Below, one piece after another: positions 25,518-36,530 of a stretch of 64,000 nucleotides of DNA. This stretch comes from Sipunculus nudus (Eukaryota > Annelida > Sipuncula > Golfingiida > Sipunculidae): NCBI GenBank assembly GCA_026874595.1, contig CM049321.1, positions 6,756,979 to 6,820,978 of the forward strand, written 5' to 3'. How positions within the stretch are numbered: the stretch's first letter is position 1; each line of letters starts with the position of its first letter. The translations under genes and the position numbers were made by a program. The notes under the pieces are model-generated. The model did not search any database. It was not told where the DNA came from and saw only the letters and a list, made by a program, of their open reading frames with translations.

Positions 25518-25621
25518 ATGGCAATATATAGGCCAACCATGGTCAGACTGAGACCCTCCCGTAGACAAAGGTACCTAACTTATCATTGGGTCAAAGCTAA
25601 AATCTGGAGCCCGATACGTCG
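25518..25621 (+). other. candidate first coding exon
   Basis: ATG at 25518 opens 34 codons of a basic peptide (begins MAIYRPTMVRLRPSRRQRY) and runs directly into a good donor (TCG|gtgagtac at 25622). The surroundings are richer in CpG than neighbouring DNA. No downstream exon of matching phase (2) was identified, and the gene at 37 kb uses phase-1 junctions, so a link is unproven. Confidence 0.25.
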
Positions 25622-26940
25622 GTGAGTACTACGCCTGGTCCGAAATGTACGGACTTCATTCATGATGACTGTCTAATCTAATATGATGTATATTCCACCT
25701 GCCGTTTCGCTACGCTACGCTGGGGAAAGAATTGAAGTCGACCAATTATTCAACAATAATAGATGACTGTCATGAATGTTTGAATAAATAATAAAAATGT
25801 TATGAGATCATGACTCAAATGAGATTTCGGTATGGAGCCCGGCCCCAAGGTCCCCAATGTATAATTCTCAGACTTGCATGCACCAAGGCTAAATAGTAAT
25901 AGTTCAGTTAATAAATGTCAATTCGGTGTGTCATTTGAAAATAAACAAAATCAGTTCAGTTAAAAAAGGTCAATAATAATTATAGAAACATAATCTTAAA
26001 ACAGATTTTTTGTTCAACCTTGTTTTTCTTTGTTTAAAAATGAAAGTTAAATTTTTTTTCTGAAAAAAAGGTGAAAATTCAGTTTTTACTTAGAAAGAAA
26101 CATGTTTGAGAAGAAAATAAGAAAAACAATGTAGTTGTAGGTTTTTATTAGCCTGCTGAGATATTTCATGCTGTTACTGCTACTGGGTGCTTAAGAGGCT
26201 GTACTTGCAAAACATGAAAGATTCATGCATGCATCATATCTACCTGCCCTAATTGTATGTTTAAAAGTTTTCAACTGGCTGAATAATACGTGGTCTAAAA
26301 TGCCTGATTTGTCCTACATGGCTTGCTGTTGTTTTCCCAAGCACATACTAACCCAGTTTGAAATAATGAAACAGCCGTTCAAAATGGTGAAGTTTATGGT
26401 GAATGCCGATAATCCTGTCATACACCAAGTACCGTTTTTAACAAAAAAGTTGCAAAGTCATGACAAATATGTCAGATACATGGTTTTCTAGCAGAGTTAA
26501 ATAAAATCAGACACCTTTGATAGATATATTTAATTCTCACTACAATTTGAGACTGATCTTTTAAAATATACTTTAAATAAAAAAAGCATCAATATAAATA
26601 TTATAATATATAAAAATAACTGGGAAATTCCAAACTATGTAAGGTTACATTCAGTAAAAACTTGTAATAGATGTAAATGATCTGTACTTTATAGGTTTTA
26701 ATATGAATTTGAAACGCCTTTTTAGTTTTTAATGGGTGTTTACCAGAGAAGCTACCTAAACTTAATTCTGCTAACTTATATACTGATCACTGATCTTTAC
26801 AGTTTATGTTCAGGAATGCTTAAAATTCAGTAAAAAAACATTCTCTTTCTCATCCACATGTTATATTAATGAAATTTGTTATGATTGGATTCAGTCCTCA
26901 CATGTATGACCCAGCACTTAAGGAAGGAAACTGGCAACTT
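25622..26940. other. AT-rich non-coding stretch
   Basis: No recognised feature; an 88-codon plus-strand frame (26225-26491) has no identifiable domain. Confidence 0.4.
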
Positions 26941-27070
26941 TGGTGTCAGAAGGTCAAAGGTCAAGATCACATCTCAGTTTGGCTTTCAGATGATAAAAAT
27001 TCCTGTTGTGATTAAAGGCTAAAATGTTGTGCGAGTCAGAGCGTCTTGACCCATAAGTCACGTTTCATTT
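26941..27070 (+). mobile_element. relic 3' end of a Helentron-like (HINE) element
   Basis: Contains AGGTCAAAGGTCA (26951-26963), 'tttcagatgataaaa' as in the 3' ends at 51.8 and 60.5 kb, and a diverged terminus 'cagagcgtcttgacccataagtcac' near 27037-27062 compared with the family end TGACCCATGGGTCACTTG. Confidence 0.5.
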
Positions 27071-27204
27071 CACAGCTGTTGGTTTAAGGTATTTACCAGG
27101 AAGTTGATTTGTTTTATATAAATAATGATGAACAGTTTAAGGAGTTTAATCCGACTGGTAGTCGTGGCAGAATCTCTTTTTCATTTTCTTTTTCACATTT
27201 TAAG

Positions 27205-28500
27205 CTCATAAGGCTTCATTTAAGTGACCTGAACTAAAGTGATCACCCTTATGTTATCCTTTGTCCATCTGGCTGTCTTGCAGCCTATGAGGCTGTTACC
27301 AGGTCACATTTTAGCTCTGCTATAGTGATCAGTGATCACCCTAATGTTGTCCTTTTTCCATCTGGCTGTCTTTCAGCCTATGAGCCTGTTATCAGGTCAC
27401 ATTTTAGCTCTGCTATAGTGATCAGTGATCACCCTAATGTTCTTTGTCAATCTGGCTGTCTTTCAGCCTATGAGCCTGTTATCAGGTCACATTTTAGCTC
27501 TGCTATAGTGATCAGTGATCACTCTGATGTTGTCCTTTGTCCATCTGGCTGTCTTTCAGCCTATGAGCCTGTTATCAGGTCACATTATAGCTCTGCTATA
27601 GTGATCAGTGATCACCCTAATGTTGTCCTTTGTCAATCTGGCTGTCTTTCAGCCTATGAGCCTGTTATCAGGTCACATTTTAGCTCTGCTATAGTGATCA
27701 CTGATCACCCTAATGTTGTCCTTTGTCAATCTGGCTGTCTTTCAGCCTATGAGGCTGTTATCAGGTCACATTTTAGCTCTGTTATAGTGATCAGTGATCA
27801 CCCTAATGTTGTCCTTTGTCCATCTGGCTGTCTTTCAGCCTATGAGCCTGTTATCAGGTCACATTTTAGCTCTGCTATAGTGATCAGTGATCACCCTAAT
27901 GTTGTCCTTTGTCAATCTGGCTGTCTTTCAGCCTATGAGGCTGTTATCAGGTCACATTTTAGCTCTGCTGTAGTGATCAGTGATCACCCTAATGTTGTCC
28001 TTTGTCCATCTGGCTGTCTTTCAGCCTATGAGCCTGTTATCAGGTCACATTTTAGCTCTGCTATAGTGATCAGTGATCACCCTAATGTTGTCCTTTGTCA
28101 ATCTGGCTGTCTTTCAGCCTATGAGGCTGTTATCAGGTCACATTTTAGCTCTGCTATAGTGATCAGTGATCACCCTATTGTTGTCCTTTGTCCATCTGGC
28201 TGTCTTTCAGCCTATGAGCCTGTTATCAGGTCACATTTTTGCTCTGCTATAGTGATCAGTGATCACCCTAATGTTGTCCTTTGTCAATCTGGCTGTCTTT
28301 CAGCCTATGAGCCTGTTATCAGGTCACATTTTAGCTCTGCTATAGTGATCAGTGATCACCCTAATGTTGTCCTTTGTCAATCTGGCTGTCTTTCAGCCTG
28401 TGAGGCTGTTATCAGGTAACATTTTATCTCTGCTATAGTGATCAGTGATCACCTTAATGTTGTCCTTTGTTCATCTGGCTGTCTTGCAGTCTCTCTGCCA
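27205..28500 (+). repeat. 93-bp minisatellite, about 14 units, with an open frame of 364 codons
   Basis: Units of about 93 bp contain tgatcagtgatcaccctaa, 'ggctgtctttcagcctatga' and 'ggtcacattttagctctgct'. Since 93 is a multiple of 3 and the single short unit lost exactly 3 bases, one frame stays open from 27325 to 28419 (31-residue repeats such as SGCLSAYEPVIRSHF). The unit resembles the 5' region of the Helentron-like element that follows at 28519 (gtgatcaccctaatgttg, ctttgtccat), so it is best read as an expanded piece of element. Coding is unlikely: no splice sites, signal peptide or known domain. Confidence 0.85.
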
Positions 28501-28518
28501 GTTATTAGGTCACAATTT

Positions 28519-28660
28519 TAGCTCAGCTGACTGCAAGTTACCTGAGCTAATGTGATCACCCTAATGTTGTTCTTTGTCCATTAAGCTGTCTCACAGTCTG
28601 TCCAGCTTTTTTCAGGGCACAAATCATAACTGTCAAACATGGAAACTTCTAACTGTATAT
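28519..28660 (+). mobile_element. 5' end of a Helentron-like element
   Basis: Hairpin TAGCTCAGCTGACT (28519-28532) / AGTTACCTGAGCTA (28536-28549), followed by 'gtgatcaccctaatgtt', 'ctttgtcca' and 'cacaaatcataac', matching other heads in the window. Confidence 0.65.
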
Positions 28661-29480
28661 CCAGAGATGTCCTAGGCAAGTCTTCTTAAAATGTATAAAC
28701 TTAGGTGAGTGTGACCTATATTCTGTGAGTTATGAAGAAAACCATGATTTTAGCACTGTGAAAGACAGAGGGTCACAGATCATAAACAGTTAGACCTGGA
28801 AGCTTCCAACGACAAATATCCAGGAATGTTCTGGCTAAATCTAAGACATTGGAAACCTGAAATTAGGTTATGGTGACCTATATTCTGCCTGCTTCTGGCC
28901 AAAAAAATGATCTGAGCACTTAGACAGTCAAACATTCCACAAATGGTATCTGTTAAGCTAAGAATCTTCTAACAACTACCTTCCAGGTAGGTTTTCTAGG
29001 CAAATCTCCTTGGAAACCTGGAATTTGGCCATAGTGTATCATATTTGGTGAACTGCCAGCCCAAACATAATTTTGAACCCCAAGACAGTCAGACAGGGCA
29101 CTATAACCTTTAATGTTGGACCTACAACCTTCTAATGTAACATCCAGAGTTAGGGGCACTGGCCAGATTTTCTTGGAATCGGAAAATTGGGTCACTGTGA
29201 CCTAGTTATATTATGTGAGCTGGGGGGGGGGGGGGTATTATTTTAGCATTGTGAGGATCAGATGGGCTCTGAAACTTCTAACCTAACATCAAGCAAAGTC
29301 CAGGTCCATTTTCCTCAGAAATCACAAATAAGGTCAATTTGACCTATATTCTATGAGATTTGGGAGAACATATGCATGATTTGAGCACTTAGGGAGTCAT
29401 TCTTCCCATTTTTTTAGGTTCCTTAAACATATTCACCATATTTTTTTTTGCATTTGCTTTTGCCTTTTGTTGAAAATCAC
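28661..29480 (+). repeat. diverged internal repeats of the Helentron-like family
   Basis: Repeated phrases such as 'cttggaaacctgaaattagg', 'tgacctatattctg' and 'ggacctacaaccttctaa' recur about every 120-150 bp. Poly-G run at about 29222-29235. No gene. Confidence 0.6.
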
Positions 29481-31720
29481 TTGCACTTCAAGAGTGGTTC
29501 AATGTATTGGCCTGGAATTTGGCACATCCATCCATCTTGGAAAGCTTTCTCAACCACATGACAGGTAGCACCATCTATAATCAAGTATTCACAGAATACA
29601 TTTGTAGATGCTTTTGTCCTAGGAGTGTTTTGATGAAATCACCTGAAATTTTGACTGTCAGAAAATCTTTCATTAATCAATATATGGTTTTGATTAAAAA
29701 TACATTATTCAATAGTAGATGGATATATCAGCTTAGAATTTTGCACATTTATCTGTTGTATAGCTTTGTTGTAGACTAGACAGGTGGAGCCACCTACCAT
29801 CATTTTTTTTGTTTTATATATTGGTACCCTTTTCTCATGAATGGTTTGGCTTATATCTGTCTGAAATTATGCTTGTTAATTAATCTTTTATAGAATTCTC
29901 TTACACAAGACTTGTGGCACCACCTATGATCATGTATTTGTAGAATACATTCACACATTTATCTTAGGAGTTGTTTACTGTATCAGACTGAAACTGTGCA
30001 TGTCAATAGATCTTGGATTGCTTTATTTTGTATACAAGAATGGAGTTTTTATTGGTGGACCTGTGAGCTAATGGGATGGTATGGCATCATCTGTCCTTCA
30101 TCCAGCATTTGCCGTCCACTATACGTTAACCTATGCTGTCTCAAAAATTGTAATGAAATAACAGCCCCAAATTTTGTGGGAGAATCCATCACATGTCAAA
30201 CTTTATCAGATTAAACTTATTTTTGTGGCTGTTTATGCATCTACTTACATTTCATAGAGAAAAAGCTAATACACCTTTAAAAATCTTCAGCTCCTAAACT
30301 GTCCAGCCAAATTGTCCAATATTTCGTAAAAATAATTCCAGGAACAATCTCTGTCAAATTTGTTTTCAAGAAAGTTTTCTGTTTGGTGATTTTTAGCCCA
30401 GTTACATTAAGCTGAACATGGTTATTTGGCCAAAAAAAGCATACTAAAATATAAGTTACTGAGTATCAGAAACAGGTGGAGCTATCATCACCAAATGTCA
30501 TGCAAATATTGGTCCATGAGTCATATTTGAAATTGAAGTATTGTTGGATTCAATAATCAGCCTGAAATTGGGCATATGTACACATCTTTGATAGCTTCAT
30601 TTTATACAAGACAGGTGGTGCCACCTACAATCAGAGTTGCAAAGTGTATACATGTTCTGCTTATTTCTCATAAGGGATTTACCATATCAGCCTGAAATTA
30701 TGCATGTCCATTGTTACAAAACCTAATAACAACAGAACACGTAATCGTGTTCAGCACAAATTCTGTTACGGAGATAAAAAAATAAGATTCTGTAACACTA
30801 GGCAGTGTGAAATGTCAAGGGGAATGAATAAAGAAGTCTGTGATTTTTTGTTAACAAATAATTATAATTTATTCTTAGAACAATCCTAACATTACAATAC
30901 ACTAAATCAATACAATCACACAGTTTAACAATAAAATGTACACTACCAGAGTATCCAGCTCCTAGGCTTTGATTTCTGGATTCCACCACTGACACAACTC
31001 AATAAAAGTCCTTTAACATAAATAATCCACTTAAATAGAAATACTCCAAAGGCTAACTGGAGAGAGTCCGTATTAAATCTGTATTAAGTCTGTTAAATAT
31101 CTGACACCACTGGAATTATCGGTAAGGTCCCTAACCTGACAAAAAGGTAACACTCTTAGTGCTCGCTGGTATTTTCCTTTCTGCCAGCTCTAAACACAGC
31201 CCCTAATTTATAGCTTCTCACCCAAAAATTCTAGAAATGGAAAATTCCCAAAGAACAATACACACGCACATGAACAGACCTGAAAAATCTAGAACAAAGA
31301 ACGCTTTGTCTCTACGCTTCAGACCCCACACACGAGCCAGTGCGAAACAACGAGGTTCCCATAGCAACGAACTATGCCTGCACTACACGAATCAGAATGT
31401 CAACAGACACATGTGACCCTCCTGTGCACAACAAAATAGACACCTATAACACCATACATCTCTGATAGGTTTGTTGTACATACAAGACTTGTGGTGCCAA
31501 GAACAATTGTTTTCTTTTTTTTGCTTCATGCTTCTTAGCACATAGACCAAGAGTGGTTTGAAGTCTTTGCCTGGATTTTGCATGTCTATACATCATTGAT
31601 GGATTTCTTCTACATAAGACTGGTAGAGCCACCTACAATCATTTTATGTAGTGTCTATGCATGCCAGTATTTCAGGAGTGACATTTGTGTAATTGTTGCT
31701 TATACTCGGGTTCAAAATGT
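29480..31720 (+). repeat. diverged repeats with GGTGGYGCCACC cores, interrupted by a solo LTR
   Basis: Units share 'ctcaggagtggtt', 'gcctgaaattgtgcatgtcca', 'tagatctttgatagctt', 'gtggtgccacctac' and recur at 44.9-45.9 kb. The unit near 30690 is split by the LTR at 30712-31451. Confidence 0.65.
30712..31451. mobile_element. solo LTR of an LTR retrotransposon (740 bp)
   Basis: The segment begins TGTTACAAAACC and ends CACCTATAACA (5-bp TGTTA/TAACA termini) and is bounded by the 4-bp repeat ccat (30708-30711 and 31452-31455). Removing it restores a repeat unit (gcatgtccat + acatctctgatagg) that matches the intact unit at about 30560-30600. No internal region or coding capacity remains, as expected after LTR-LTR recombination. 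A 4-bp target duplication suits Gypsy- or BEL-type elements; family not assigned, orientation unknown. Confidence 0.7.
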
Positions 31721-32350
31721 TTAGTACTTGCATTGTAGATCTATGTGTCACATGTGTACTTGAAAAGTAATTGTCCGGCATGGAAGCATTATACTTGATG
31801 TTTATCCTATTGCACTGGTTGGCATTAGGCTTGCTTACAATAGCATATGGTATAGTCAAATTACATTTTGTAATATTGTTATGAAGTAGGAGGGTCATAT
31901 TAATGACTTGAAAAATATATAAAGGAATGTTAGATATTAGCAAATGTGGATAATTTATTCTGAGCTCTTCAGTGGACTGGTTTATTAGCTCAGTTGACTG
32001 TAAGTCATCTGAGCTGTAGCTATGGTCCTTTGTCTGTCTGCCTGTCAATAAGACTGGCAGTTTTTGAAACCATTAGACCTGTGAATGAAACTAAAATTTG
32101 GCAGACTGTTAGAGGTCCCAAAGTCTCCAACCATCTAAAAATATTTGTCACTGCAACTTCTTTCCTTCAAGAAATTAAGGAAAAACTTTTCCATAAAAAA
32201 CCTTTCAACTTAACAAGGATTTGCAAAAGTGTGTATCAAGTTTTAAAATAAAAAAAATCTGTGTATTTTTATCACATGAGCCTTTAAAAATCTTCAGGAT
32301 TTCTAGATCTTACATCATGTGGTTAAAGGTCAATTTTCCTTTTTTTTCAG

Positions 32351-32509
32351 AAAAGACAGTCCCTTAAAAATCATTGGCTAAAAAAGGAAAAGGGAAAAGA
32401 AGATTACACAGTCTTAAAAGGAGTCAAAGGAGGAAGAGAGGTCACCTGTTAGGTCAAGGTCAAGAAGTAGAAGATCAAGGTCACCTGACAGAAAAAGTAA
32501 AGAAGAGAG
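32351..32509 (+). other. exon-like cassette 1 (RS-rich in one frame)
   Basis: Flanked by tttttttttcag and gtaagaga. All three frames contain a stop if translated end to end, so it is a non-coding (5' UTR-type) exon or a decayed one. One frame of its second half reads as an Arg-Ser-rich tract (RSPVRSRSRSRRSRSPDRK) ending KSKEER at the donor. The RS dipeptides come from AGGTCA hexamers. Confidence 0.45.
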
Positions 32510-32576
32510 GTAAGAGATAATCAGTGTTATTGCATTCAGATGATCATTTTAGGCAGCCTTAAAGTAAGTTGTATAA

Positions 32577-32578
<2 letters not shown>

Positions 32579-32617
<39 letters not shown>
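32579..32617. repeat. (GT)n microsatellite
   Basis: About 19 GT dinucleotides following cassette 1; the counterpart after cassette 2 (about 34122-34170) is mixed GT/AT and after cassette 3 (about 35317-35368) is AT. Confidence 0.95.
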
Positions 32618-32619
<2 letters not shown>

Positions 32620-33418
32620 GTTAATAAACACGTTCAGCTCAGAAACTTATATTTTGTAGAGTTTTTATAAGCCCTTTTATGACAGACTTCTTATGGTTTT
32701 GCCCACTGTTTGTCTGTCTGTCTGTCTGTCTGAATAGTATTTAAGGTCAGAGGTCATTCTCCTACTTTGTGTTGTCATCACAATAACTAATACCAAGAAT
32801 ATGAACAATTTTGATTAAACTCATCAGAAATGTTATTAAAATATCTGGCCTCAGTTCAAATTCCAATGAAATCCATGCATACTTTATGAGGTCAGAGGTC
32901 ACTTCGTGCCTCATGCATCACTTGCTTACATTAGAATATGGTATATTCATGGAGTTGTCAAATTACTTTTTGTATTATTGTTAAGAAGAAGGAGGGGCAA
33001 ATTAATGGCTTGAAAAATATATAAAGGAATGTTAGATTTATTTCATTAGCAAATGTGGATCATTCATTTTGAGCACTTCAGTGGAGAGGTTTATTAGCTT
33101 AGTTGACTTAGTCATCTGATCTATAGCTATGGTCCATTGTCTGTCTGCCTGTCAATTAGACTGGCATTTTTTGAATCCATTAAACCTATGAATGAATCTA
33201 AAATTTGGCAGACTGTTAGAGGTCCCAAAGTCTCCAACCATCCAAAAATATTTGTCACTGCAACTTCATTCCTATAAGAGATTTACGAAAAACTTTTCCA
33301 TTTATAAACCTATCAACCTAACAGGGATTTGCAAAAGTGTGTAACAAGTTTTAAAAAAATATGAAATTCTATATATTTTTATCACATGAGCCTTTAAAAA
33401 TCTTCAGGATTTCTGGAT

Positions 33419-33828
33419 TTTTTTTTTTTTATAGATTTTCTTGGTGGAGGAAACCGCCTCCATTTTTTTTAAATGCTCGCTTAATTAAGTCTATATACAA
33501 CCGCAGAATTTTTTCATTCTGGTTTCGGACTCCGTGACAGGGGCTTGCACACAATGCTCCTGCGTCAACCAGGCTTGGTGATTCACTCCTGCGGGTCCTG
33601 GGTGTGTCTCATCCCCACTGCTGGGTCATAACACCAAGGAACCCCCAAAAAGCGCACTCGTTTGTGAGTGAAACCCGACTGTTGGGTACAGTCTCCCCAT
33701 TGGGCCTGCAGAGCACCCACCCTGGCTAGGGGTCGACCGTGAAAAATCTCACCAGATCGGCTGAGATTAGAACTCACAATCTCCCGGCTTTGAGCCCTGC
33801 ACTCTACCCCTGAGCCACAGAAGCCCGT
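33419..33828 (-). mobile_element. tRNA-derived SINE
   Basis: On the minus strand the element starts GGGCTTCTGTGGCTCAGG, with A box TGGCTCAGGGGTAGAGT (33817-33801) and B box-like GAGTTCTAATCTC (33775-33763), correctly spaced for an internal Pol III promoter. It runs about 410 bp to an A-rich tail (the T run at 33419-33431 on the plus strand). An 11-bp target-site duplication, gatttctggat, flanks it (33408-33418 and 33829-33839). Removing it restores the intron upstream of cassette 2 to match cassette 1. Family not assigned. Confidence 0.85.
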
Positions 33829-33880
33829 GATTTCTGGATCTTACATCATGTGGTTAAAGTTCAATTTTCCTTTTTTTCAG

Positions 33881-34047
33881 AAAAGACAGTCCCCTGAAGT
33901 TCATCAACAAAACACCAAGAAAATAGTAGATAACACAGTCCTAAAAGGAGTCCGAGGAGGAAGAGAGGTCACCTGTTAGGTCAAGGTCAGGAAGGCTTTA
34001 TAAAGTGGAAGATCAAGGTCACCTGACAGAAAAAGTAAAGAAGAGAG
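33881..34047 (+). other. exon-like cassette 2
   Basis: Begins aaaagacagtcccc after tttttttcag and ends aaagaagagag before gtaagaga, like cassette 1. All three frames hold stops. An indel disrupts the Arg-Ser-rich stretch. Confidence 0.45.
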
Positions 34048-34422
34048 GTAAGAGATAAACAGTGTTATTGCATTTAGATGATCAATTTTAGACAGCCTCA
34101 AAGTAAGTTGTATAAAAGTGAGTGTGTGTGTATGTGTGTGTGTGTATATAATTATATATATATATATATATGGTAAGTAAAAACCCTCAACTCGGCAACA
34201 TATATTTTGTAGAGTTTTTATAAGCCCTTTTATGACAGACTTGTTATGGTTTTGCCCACTGTCTGTCTGTCTGAATAGTATTTAAGGTCACAGGTTACTC
34301 TGCTACTTTGTGGTGTCATCACAATAACTAATACCAAGAATATGAACAATTTTGATTCATCAGATTTTTATTAAAATTATTGGCCTCATTCAAATTCCAG
34401 TGAAGTCCATGCATATTTTATG

Positions 34423-34900
34423 AGGTCAGAGGTCACCACACTTTGGAGGCACCGTGGTCACTTACCCAAAATCCTACGGATTTTCATGAAACTCCTTATA
34501 CATATTTCCAATAGGCTTAATTCTCACCTGATTTACATTCTCATCAAAATTCATGCATATCTAATGAGGTTTGAGGTCAAGGCTCTGATAAGTTACCTTG
34601 GTGACTTATAAATATCCTGTGGATACACATTAAACTCAGTATACATATTTACCAAAAGCCTTTCTCACCTGATTTACATTCTCATCAAAATTCACACATA
34701 TTAAATGAGGTCAGAGGTCACTGCACTATGAAGGTACCTTCGTGACTTACAAAAACCTATGGAATTTCATGCAACTCATTATACATATTTACCAATAGTT
34801 GCTCACCTGAATTACATTCTCATCAAAATTCACACATACTTTAAGAGGGCAGAGCTCACCAAATACATGACAGGCATATTATGCATGTTTTAGGTGCTCT
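34423..34900 (+). repeat. tandem core of about 142 bp, with AGGTCA direct repeats
   Basis: Units start near 34423, 34567, 34708 and 34845, each with an aggtcagaggtca-type DR1, 'gtgacttac', 'tttcatgaaactc', 'tatacatatttacc' and 'tctcatcaaaattca'. Non-coding; core of a Helentron-like element. Confidence 0.75.
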
Positions 34901-35119
34901 TGTGGATAATGTTATGAATTCTCCTGAGACAGAATCCAATATTCATAGTTTTACATTAAGTATACTGAAAAATGTTTTCATATTCCAACATATATAAAAA
35001 TTTTAAAAAATATAAAAAAAAAATATAAAAAGTTCAAAGATTTATCAAATAAGTCGGTAAAACTTCAGGGATTCGGGAAATTACATCATGTATTTAAAGT
35101 TAAATTTTCCTTTTTTCAG

Positions 35120-35216
35120 AAAAGACAGTCCCCTAAGACAAGTCATAATACAATTAGAAAAGGGAGAAAGAGAGAAACTTGCAAGAAGAAACCTGACAGA
35201 AAAGCAAAGAAGAGAG
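35120..35216 (+). other. exon-like cassette 3 (open)
   Basis: 97 nt between ttttttcag and gtgagaga. Open in two frames; the frame starting at its first base gives a very basic peptide (KRQSPKTSHNTIRKGRKRE...) and ends in phase 1, which would join in frame to the exon at 37133 (reading V-T-M-T-T-V). The middle Arg-Ser part present in cassettes 1 and 2 is missing. Could be an alternative N-terminal exon or a 5' UTR exon. Confidence 0.4.
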
Positions 35217-35320
35217 GTGAGAGACTATCAGTATAAATGCATTCAAATGATCATTTTTTAGCCAGCCGTAAAGTATGTTTTTTTATTTTATATTGTATTA
35301 AAGTTTGTAAAGTATAAATG

Positions 35321-35374
<54 letters not shown>

Positions 35375-35576
35375 TATTTATGATAACTCAACTCAAGGAC
35401 TTACATTTAGTGGAGTATTATATATGGTATACCCACCATCTGTCTGTCTGTACGTCTGTTCACCTTTTGTTGCAGCAATAACTTATTGGGCCTTTGATGG
35501 GTTTTCACAAAATTGATCATAACTACTAACCATCTCGTCTTAGTATGATTATGGGCAACATCCACACATATTTAAT

Positions 35577-35900
35577 AAGGTCACAGGTCACTAGGCTACT
35601 TTGTGGTGTTGCCACAATAACTTACTAAGAAATTGAAGGATTTTAAGGAAACTCATCAGAAATATATATCAATCAATAAAATATCTCCCTTAAGTTTGAT
35701 TCCAGCAAAATTTATGCTCATTTATTGAGGTCAGAGGTCACCGCACTTTAGAGGCACCTTGGTGACTTACCATAAATCTTATGCATTTTCATGAAACTGA
35801 TTATACAAATTTACCCGCAAAGTTTCTAACCCTAATTATATTCTCATCAAAATTCACACATTTTTCATGAGGTCACAGGTGACCTGATACACAACGGGAG
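35577..35900 (+). repeat. tandem core of about 145 bp (same family)
   Basis: Units near 35577, 35728 and 35870 with the same landmarks as the core at 34423-34900. Confidence 0.7.
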
Positions 35901-36196
35901 TAATATGCATATTTGTGGTGCTCTTTTAAGTAATTTTATGGAATCTCCATTAGACAGAATCCTACATTCATAGTTTTACATTGTCTACTAACAAATGCTT
36001 TTATATTTTTAACAGAGAAATTGATTAGCTGAACTGGCTTTAACTCATCTGAGCTTTAGTTAGCTTCTGCTGAAGTATCTGTCAAGTTTTGAAAATATTA
36101 AAAGTTGTATAGCTTTATCAAATGAGTCTATAAATCTTCAGGGTTTCTGGATCTTACATAATGTGTTTAAAGTTCAATTTTCCAATTTTTTTTCAG

Positions 36197-36288
36197 AAAA
36201 AGACAGTCCTAGTCAAAGAAGAAAGAGGTCAGCTGTTCAGTGTAAGTCAAACATCTAAGTGCCTGACAGCAAAAAGAGAAGAAGAGAG
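36197..36288 (+). other. exon-like cassette 4
   Basis: 92 nt between tttttttcag and gtgagaga; begins aaaaagacagtcct and ends agaagaagagag. Open in one frame, but not in the frame that would join to the 37133 exon (TGA there). An internal donor gtaagt at 36242 gives a 45-nt alternative. Confidence 0.35.
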
Positions 36289-36530
36289 GTGAGAGACTAC
36301 CATTGTTATTGCATTCAGATGATCATTTTATGAAAGTTTTGAATTATGTTGAATAAAAGTATACCTATATGTATATATATATAGTTTTAGTAAAAACTCA
36401 AGGACTTACAATGTGTTAGGTTTTTAATGATGTTATTGAATCTCCAGGGACAGGCTCTTTCATAATTTTACAGAAAGTATATTTGATAAGTGTTCACATA
36501 TTTTTAACAGAGAAATTGATTTTAAGCTCA

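Larger units (their letters stand above)
31820..36530 (+). repeat. four tandem, diverged units of about 1.1-1.5 kb, each with an exon-like cassette
   Basis: Each unit holds in order: 'agcaaatgtggat' or related lead, a TAGCTCAG hairpin (31986-32016 and 33095-33124 clear; near 36020 weak), 'gtctgtctgcctgtc', a splice-flanked cassette, a GT or AT microsatellite, and AGGTCA-containing core repeats. Similarity is obvious between units 1 and 2 and weaker in 3 and 4. Unit 2 contains the SINE at 33419-33828. Confidence 0.7.

Noticed and set aside
27240-28500. CRISPR array
   Set aside because: Units are contiguous near-identical 93-bp repeats without unique spacers, in a eukaryotic context.
33763-33817. 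Functional tRNA gene
   Set aside because: A and B boxes belong to a 410-bp SINE with poly-A tail and target duplication; the B box deviates and the tRNA fold is incomplete.
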